This document shows, in pieces, positions 43,691 through 48,313 of a DNA stretch of 48,313 nt. Numbering within the stretch: position 1 is the stretch's first letter; each line of letters opens with the position of its first letter. Made by a program: the position numbers and the translations under genes. The stretch is taken from NCBI GenBank assembly GCA_900696485.1, contig CAADGG010000054.1, forward strand, positions 1 through 48,313, given 5' to 3'. The stretch comes from an uncultured Pseudomonadota bacterium. Its GTDB lineage: Bacteria; Myxococcota_A; UBA9160; PR03. Under the pieces are notes generated by a model. The model was not told the DNA's origin. It ran no database searches and saw nothing but the letters and a program-made list of their open reading frames with translations.

Positions 43691-45070
43691 TCAGGCGATG
43701 CCATGTCGACGCATCTTCTTGTATAGCCCCTCACGGGTGATCCCGAGCGTGCGCGCCGTCGCGGCGCGGCGGCCGCCGTGGGCTTCGAGCGCGCGGCGGA
43801 CCAGCCATGCCTCGATGCGCGCGATCTGGTTCTGGAGCGTGTCGGAGCGGGGATCGACGCCGCTTTCGACGACCGGCCGCAGGGCCGCCTGCAGACGCTC
43901 GGACAGATGCCGCGTCGCGATCGAGTCGCCCGGCTCGACGAGCGCGAGCGCGCGCTGCATCTCGTTCTCCAGCTCGCGGACGTTGCCGGGCCACGCGTGG
44001 ACGTGCAGCAGGTCGATCGCATCCGGCGCGAGCCGGCAGCCGGGCTTGCCGTCGCGCGCGCCGTGCCGGCGCAGGAAGTGCTCGGCGAGCGGCACCACGT
44101 CCTCGCGCCGCTCGCGCAGCGGCGGGACCACCAGGTGGAAGACGGCGAGCCGCCAGTAGAGATCCTCGCGGAACGCGCCGCGCGCCACCTCGTCCTGCAG
44201 CGTGCGGTTGGTCGCCGCGACGACGCGCACGTCGATGCGCCGCGTCTGGGTGCTGCCGAGCGGCCGGACCTCGCGCTCCTGCAGCGCCCGCAGCAGCTTT
44301 GCCTGCAGCGGCGGCGACGTCTCGCCGAGCTCGTCGAGGAACAGCGTGCCGCCCTCGGCCAGCTCGAAGAGGCCTTTCTTCTCACGCTCGGCGCCGGTGA
44401 ACGCGCCGCGCAAGTGACCGAACAGCTCCGTCTCGAGCAGCGTGTCCGGGAACGCCGCACAGTTGATCGCGACGAAGGGCCCCGTGCGGCGCGTGCTGCC
44501 GTCGTGGATCGCGCGTGCGAGCAGCTCCTTGCCGGTGCCGGTCTCGCCGGTCACCAGCACGGTGGCGTGCGAGCGCATCGCGCGGGCGGCGAGCTCGAGC
44601 ACGCCGTTCATCGCCGGACTGCGCGCGATCAGCGCCGGGCGCGCTTCGATCGGCTTCTCGTCGTCGTCGCCGGCCCGGCGCGGGCTGCGAGGCGTGGCGG
44701 CGGCGCGCGGCGACACGCGCGCCAGCAGCGCGCTCAGCGGCTCGTGCGGCGGCACGCCGCTGCGCGCGGCGACCAGATCCGCTCCGGCGCGGCGCAACGC
44801 CGAGGCGGTGTCGCCCGCCAGCTCCGGCAGCCGCACGACGATCGGCGGGCAGCGGCCGGGACCGGCGCGCCGCAGCCGGCGCACCGTGTCGCCGGCGACG
44901 GCGGCGTCGTCGCAGTCCACGACGAGCGCATCGAACGCTGCGAGCGGCAGCGCCGTCGCATCGTCGGCATCGCGCGCCCACGCGACATCGAGCAGCGGCG
45001 ACTCCGCCACCGCTTCCTCGCGCAGCTGCGCCGCGCCCCCCACCCACAGGATCGACCGCATCCGCTCCAT
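43691..45070 (-). CDS. Sigma-54-dependent transcriptional activator (AAA+/Fis) with degenerate receiver
   Basis: 459 residues. Residues 1-125 resemble a response-regulator fold (ILWVGG, DALVVDCDD, PIVVRL) but the phosphorylation site and the Lys loop are not convincing. The AAA+ core is complete: GETGTGK at 175-181, the sigma-54 loop GAFTGA at 222-227, Walker B GGTLFLDE at 240-247, and the WPGNVRELEN segment. A Fis-type helix-turn-helix ends the protein (ARTLGITREGLYKKM). It activates sigma-54 promoters. Start ATG 45070, with GGAGGG four bases upstream. Divergent from the lipoprotein/RHS unit, which it may control. Confidence 0.92.
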   Translation of the reverse strand: MERMRSILWVGGAAQLREEAVAESPLLDVAWARDADDATALPLAAFDALVVDCDDAAVAGDTVRRLRRAGPGRCPPIVVRLPELAGDTASALRRAGADLVAARSGVPPHEPLSALLARVSPRAAATPRSPRRAGDDDEKPIEARPALIARSPAMNGVLELAARAMRSHATVLVTGETGTGKELLARAIHDGSTRRTGPFVAINCAAFPDTLLETELFGHLRGAFTGAEREKKGLFELAEGGTLFLDELGETSPPLQAKLLRALQEREVRPLGSTQTRRIDVRVVAATNRTLQDEVARGAFREDLYWRLAVFHLVVPPLRERREDVVPLAEHFLRRHGARDGKPGCRLAPDAIDLLHVHAWPGNVRELENEMQRALALVEPGDSIATRHLSERLQAALRPVVESGVDPRSDTLQNQIARIEAWLVRRALEAHGGRRAATARTLGITREGLYKKMRRHGIA

Positions 45071-45233
45071 CACGCCCTCCGTCGGCCCCCCGGACGATGA
45101 CGGAGGAGCAAAGAGCGTGCCGGCCCGGTTCGCCGTCTGCGCGGTGGAGAGATCGGGTGGCGGCCGATCGCGGCGACGTGTGGCCGGGAGTGGCGGCCGA
45201 TGTCGGTGGAAGAGGGTGGCGCGGACTCGAGGC

Positions 45234-45273
45234 GGAATCTCGATTCCATAACACCGTTCGATCGTCGATCGAA
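45234..45273. promoter_or_regulatory. Two perfect palindromes in the activator-lipoprotein divergent region
   Basis: GGAATC-TC-GATTCC at 45234-45247 and TTCGATCG-T-CGATCGAA at 45257-45273 are both perfect inverted repeats, ten bases apart, between the activator gene (start 45070) and the lipoprotein gene (start 45377). They could bind dimeric regulators. The 45071-45376 gap holds no gene. Confidence 0.45.
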
Positions 45274-45305
45274 GTGTGTAGGTTTCGCGTGGTGTCAGAA
45301 AAGGA

Positions 45306-45335
45306 TTGACGAAGCGAAGCGCGCAAGAGTATGAG
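45306..45335 (+). promoter_or_regulatory. Candidate sigma-70 promoter for the lipoprotein/RHS unit
   Basis: TTGACG at 45306-45311 (five of six matches to the -35 box) and TATGAG at 45330-45335 (four of six to the -10 box) with an 18-base spacer, about 40 bases before the lipoprotein ATG. No sigma-54 element was seen in this gap. Confidence 0.4.
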
Positions 45336-45376
45336 GATCGAGTCCCAGGATCCCGGCCTTCGTCGAAGAAACCCAC

Positions 45377-46366
45377 ATGGTGACGGTCTCGGTCTCGAAA
45401 TTCTCGAAGCCTGACCTTCGGAACCCGCTGATCCGACTCAGCGTGCTCGTCGTATTCATCCTCGGTGCCTGCAGCCCGACACAGTGGGGAGGAGCTCCCG
45501 TCGTCTGGCCGAAGGCCGCTCGCCTCGGAGACACGGTCGCCATGTCGATCAGTTCGAACCATGTGCCGTTCTTCGGAGCAGCGCTCGAGCGGTACAACCT
45601 CTCCGAAGACAACGTGACACTGGAGATCACGAACGGAGGGGCACTGCTGGCCACGGTGGCACCGCGTGCGGTGTTCGACGGACTGTCGGCACCGACCAGC
45701 CTGAAGAACCAGGTGGCGGCCGGTCCGTACCTCACGATCGCCGTATTCGACCTGCCCGCTTCGCTGCCGATTTCGCTGCCGGCCGCGACCACGGTGGGTC
45801 TGCTCATCGACGGCGTTGTGACGGGAATCAACGGGAAGCTCGACATTCTCGACACCGGGGGGAGCCCGGCGGCGTTCACCAGCGAATCGGGGCCCGACGG
45901 ACTGGGTCCGCGGTCCGCCCTGCGACTCCAGGGGCGGGCTGCTGGCACCGGCGTGGATGGCTTCGATCCCGCGTGGGAGATCGGCGCGCTCGAGTTTCGG
46001 CTCGAGTACCCGAGCGGCAGCGTCTCGGAACCCGACGCGTTTCCGGGGACGGAGGCGAGCCGCGCGCTCGTCTTCGCCAGCGCCGAGGATCCGCCGGGCT
46101 CCGTGCGCGTGCTTGTCACCGACCCCCGGGGCTTCATTCTGCCGAGTGCCCCGGGCTACCCGGGTGGCGACCGCGTTGGCGAGGGGCCGCTCTTGGACGT
46201 GGCCTTCGCGAAGGCTCCGGGTCAGGGCTTCGAGGCGGAGGACTTCACGATCCGCGATCTCAAAGTCTTCGACCCCGATGGGGTACTCCTGACACCCATC
46301 TTCTCCCCCGGGACCGACACGACCCACTACTTCGCTCGCATCGTGCGCAAGAACCTGGCGGAGTAG
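45377..46366 (+). CDS. Lipoprotein with cohesin-like region
   Basis: 329 residues. A type II signal peptide ends at the lipobox LGAC (residues 29-32), so Cys32 is lipidated. The first half (residues 38-170) is a beta-rich domain of unknown type. The second half, from IGALEFRLEYPSG near residue 203 to DLKVFDPDGVLL near 300, has the strand order and GEGPLLDVAF-type motif of cohesin or cohesin-like domains. It is followed, after four bases, by an RHS protein with dockerin-like repeats, so it may anchor that protein at the cell surface. The ATG at 45377 has no strong ribosome-binding site; a candidate promoter lies upstream. Confidence 0.74.
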   Translation: MVTVSVSKFSKPDLRNPLIRLSVLVVFILGACSPTQWGGAPVVWPKAARLGDTVAMSISSNHVPFFGAALERYNLSEDNVTLEITNGGALLATVAPRAVFDGLSAPTSLKNQVAAGPYLTIAVFDLPASLPISLPAATTVGLLIDGVVTGINGKLDILDTGGSPAAFTSESGPDGLGPRSALRLQGRAAGTGVDGFDPAWEIGALEFRLEYPSGSVSEPDAFPGTEASRALVFASAEDPPGSVRVLVTDPRGFILPSAPGYPGGDRVGEGPLLDVAFAKAPGQGFEAEDFTIRDLKVFDPDGVLLTPIFSPGTDTTHYFARIVRKNLAE

Positions 46367-46370
46367 CCGA

Positions 46371-48313
46371 GTGCGGCGGAACGCATCGTTCGCTCTCGCT
46401 GTGTGTCTGTTGGCGGTCACCGGCGCGCAGCCCGCCGCCGCGAGCGCGCCGGGGGACTTGAATGACGACGGCGTCTGGGACGCGCGCGACGCGCTGCTCC
46501 TTGAGCAGTATCTCCGCAGCGAGGTGACGCTGGGCGCCGCGCAGCTCGCTGCAGCCGACGTGGCGCCGCTCGGTCGCACGACGACGACCGCGGGCGATGG
46601 CGTCGTCGACGCTGGGGACCTCGTCGTGCTGCTACGGTTCCTCGCCAACGACGATCTCGACGGGGACGGCCTCTCAGCAGCCTTCGAGGTGGCGCACGGG
46701 TACTTGCCCCTCGTGACCGACGAAGACGGCAATGGCGTCCTGGACGGTCTCGACGACGACGATCAGGATGGCCTCAGCAACACCGACGAAGAGCGGATGG
46801 GTTTCGATCCGCGCAATGCGGACAGTCACGGCGATGGCGTCATCGACTCGCTGGAGCTCGCGAGCGTCCCGAGCCAGGCCGTCGCCACCAACGCATCGAC
46901 ATCGACGGAGTTCCTGTTCGACCAGACGGAGAAAGAGACCACGCCTCTGCAGACCGGAGCAGAGACAGCCGAACTCGACCCAGACGTCCTCGCGGTGTTG
47001 CGCGGCACAGTTCGGACGCGGGCCGGGGAGCTACTGGCCGGCGTCAGGGTCTCGATTCTCGGCCGCCCCGAGTTCGGCACGACGACGACGCGGGTCGACG
47101 GCATGTTCGACCTCGTCGTCAACGGTGGCGCCACCCTCACCGTGGTCTACGACCACCCTGAGTTCCTCGCGGTACAGCGAAAGGCAACGGTTCCGTGGCA
47201 GGACTACTACACGCTTCCGGACGTCGTCCTGGTGCCGCTCGACACGGAGTACACGGACATCGACCCCTCTCAGGCGCCGGCGATCCAGGTCGCTCGGGGC
47301 AGCATCTCGACAGATACGGCTGGCGCCCGGAGGCCGACTCTGCTCTTCCGGCAGGGAACCGTGACGACCGCGACGCTTCCGGACGACACCACCCAGCCTC
47401 TGGCCGAGTTGCGCGTCCGAGCCACGGAGTACACCGTCGGCGATTCCGGCCCGGAAGCAATGCCTGGCGAGCTTCCGCCGCAGGTTGCATACACGTACGC
47501 CGTTGAGTTCACCGTGGACCAGGCGCGCGCGCTCGGAGCCAAGCAGGTGCGCTTCTCTCTGCCGGGCGCGCCCGAGCCGATCGCGTCTTACCCCGTCTCT
47601 GCCTACCTCGAGAACTTCCTCGACCTACCGGTCGGGACGACGATGCCCAATGGCTACTACGACCACGAGAAGGGCGCATGGCTTCCCGAGAAGAGCGGAG
47701 TGGTCCTCGCGATCGTCGGGATCACAGGCGGGATGGCCGATCTGGATATCGACGGCGACAGCCAGCCCGACGATACCTCGAGTCTCGCGATCACCTCCGA
47801 CGAGCGCACGAAGCTCGCTGAGCTGTTCGACGTGAACGACGAACTCTGGTGGGTGCCTCTCTCCCACTTCAGCGACTTCAACGTCGGTCCGGTCTTCGAG
47901 ACACCCGACATCAAACCCGGCGAACCCGTCGCCGATGGGGAGACACCACCCGGCCAGACCGAGATCTGCAGCGCTTCGACGATCGTGTGCGAGAGCCAGG
48001 TCCTGATCGAGACGGTACCCGTAGCAGGCACGCCATTCGTGCTGTCGTACGCCAGTGACCGCACACCTGGATACACCGCGAACTACACGATGCGCTTCCC
48101 ACTGCGCGACGTTTCCGTGCTCACGTCGAACGTCCTGGGCGTCACGCTGGAGGTCAGCGTCGCTGGCCAGAAGTATGCGTATCGCTACACGCCCGCCGAG
48201 GTGAATGCCAACGGGAAGCAGGTGGTCGAGTGGGACGGCAGGGACGCCTATGGTCGCGTGCTTCAAGGGCGCCAGGCCGTCAAGGCCGAGCTGACCTACG
48301 AGTACGGGTTCCA
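46371..48313 (+). CDS. RHS repeat protein, N-terminal part with dockerin-like and calcium-binding repeats (3' partial)
   Basis: The frame is open from the GTG at 46371 to the end of the window (647 codons) and continues beyond. GGAG lies seven bases upstream, inside the previous gene. Residues 1-25 form a signal peptide. Residues 28-92 contain two EF-hand-like dockerin repeats (LNDDGVWDARDALLLEQYL; GDGVVDAGDLVVLLRFL). Residues 95-162 hold DxDxDG thrombospondin-type-3-like calcium repeats. A carboxypeptidase-regulatory-like segment (RGTVRTRAGELLAGVRVSIL) follows near 208. The end (WDGRDAYGRVLQG) is the opening of an RHS/YD barrel. It is a surface or secreted protein whose toxin tip, if any, is outside the window. 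Confidence 0.86.
   Translation, partial: MRRNASFALAVCLLAVTGAQPAAASAPGDLNDDGVWDARDALLLEQYLRSEVTLGAAQLAAADVAPLGRTTTTAGDGVVDAGDLVVLLRFLANDDLDGDGLSAAFEVAHGYLPLVTDEDGNGVLDGLDDDDQDGLSNTDEERMGFDPRNADSHGDGVIDSLELASVPSQAVATNASTSTEFLFDQTEKETTPLQTGAETAELDPDVLAVLRGTVRTRAGELLAGVRVSILGRPEFGTTTTRVDGMFDLVVNGGATLTVVYDHPEFLAVQRKATVPWQDYYTLPDVVLVPLDTEYTDIDPSQAPAIQVARGSISTDTAGARRPTLLFRQGTVTTATLPDDTTQPLAELRVRATEYTVGDSGPEAMPGELPPQVAYTYAVEFTVDQARALGAKQVRFSLPGAPEPIASYPVSAYLENFLDLPVGTTMPNGYYDHEKGAWLPEKSGVVLAIVGITGGMADLDIDGDSQPDDTSSLAITSDERTKLAELFDVNDELWWVPLSHFSDFNVGPVFETPDIKPGEPVADGETPPGQTEICSASTIVCESQVLIETVPVAGTPFVLSYASDRTPGYTANYTMRFPLRDVSVLTSNVLGVTLEVSVAGQKYAYRYTPAEVNANGKQVVEWDGRDAYGRVLQGRQAVKAELTYEYGF

Noticed and set aside
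1..48313. tRNA or rRNA genes
   Set aside because: No T-loop (GGTTCGAATCC-like) motif within a cloverleaf and no rRNA-like conserved blocks were found by eye; a covariance search would be decisive.

Overview
The window is about 70% G+C, gene-dense, and reads as a chromosomal segment of an uncultured, probably aerobic, lipid- and CoA-metabolising bacterium. The gene set (CaiB-type CoA transferases, acyl-CoA dehydrogenase, thiolase plus DUF35 partner, exosortase, RHS proteins, sigma-54 activator, MMPL transporter) fits the former Deltaproteobacteria (Myxococcota- or Binatota-like lineages). That placement is an inference; there is no rRNA or other marker here to prove it. I found no rRNA, tRNA, CRISPR array, integrase or transposase gene.

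Layout. 1-1700: the C-terminal tip of an RHS protein carrying an HELLH metallopeptidase-like toxin domain, a possible membrane immunity protein, and a broken duplicate of the RHS core. 1779-2853: a two-gene nucleotidyltransferase module that looks like a toxin-antitoxin pair. 3089-12105: metabolic and housekeeping genes: phosphoesterase, thiolase/DUF35, an orphan exosortase, SDR, MATE exporter, Rieske protein and peroxiredoxin, YqeY, acyl-CoA dehydrogenase and a small exported protein. 12106-20591: an apparent catabolic island. Four genes on the minus strand, each overlapping the next by ATGA (hydroxyacid dehydrogenase, TIM-barrel isomerase, flavin oxidoreductase, DHDPS-like aldolase), diverge from a coupled DUF2264 gene and an unrecognised 684-residue protein. 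20670-29731: polyphosphate kinase; a coupled Nudix/zinc-ribbon/exonuclease III/MFS operon; ClpP; a coupled metallopeptidase and ATP-grasp ligase pair; and an exported phosphoesterase. 29846-40658: CoA transferases, GST, crotonase, DsbA-like protein, CCA-adding enzyme, a coupled dienelactone hydrolase/acyltransferase/CDF metal exporter group, and an SDR. 40847-48313: an MMPL exporter, a small membrane protein, a sigma-54 activator and, divergent from it, a lipoprotein with a cohesin-like region followed by the N-terminal 647 codons of a second RHS protein carrying dockerin-like and calcium-binding repeats.

The most unusual DNA feature is a family of four palindromes (about 81-96 bp) at 9700-9788, 25942-26022, 32097-32177 and 35857-35952. 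Each has perfectly complementary arms. They sit within 0-4 bases of stop codons, and one supplies the last residues and stop of the CCA-adding enzyme. The fourth copy differs from the others at an arm position and at the tip, yet both changes are matched on the opposite arm, so the palindrome is preserved. The most interesting protein system is the surface lipoprotein and dockerin-RHS pair at the right edge.
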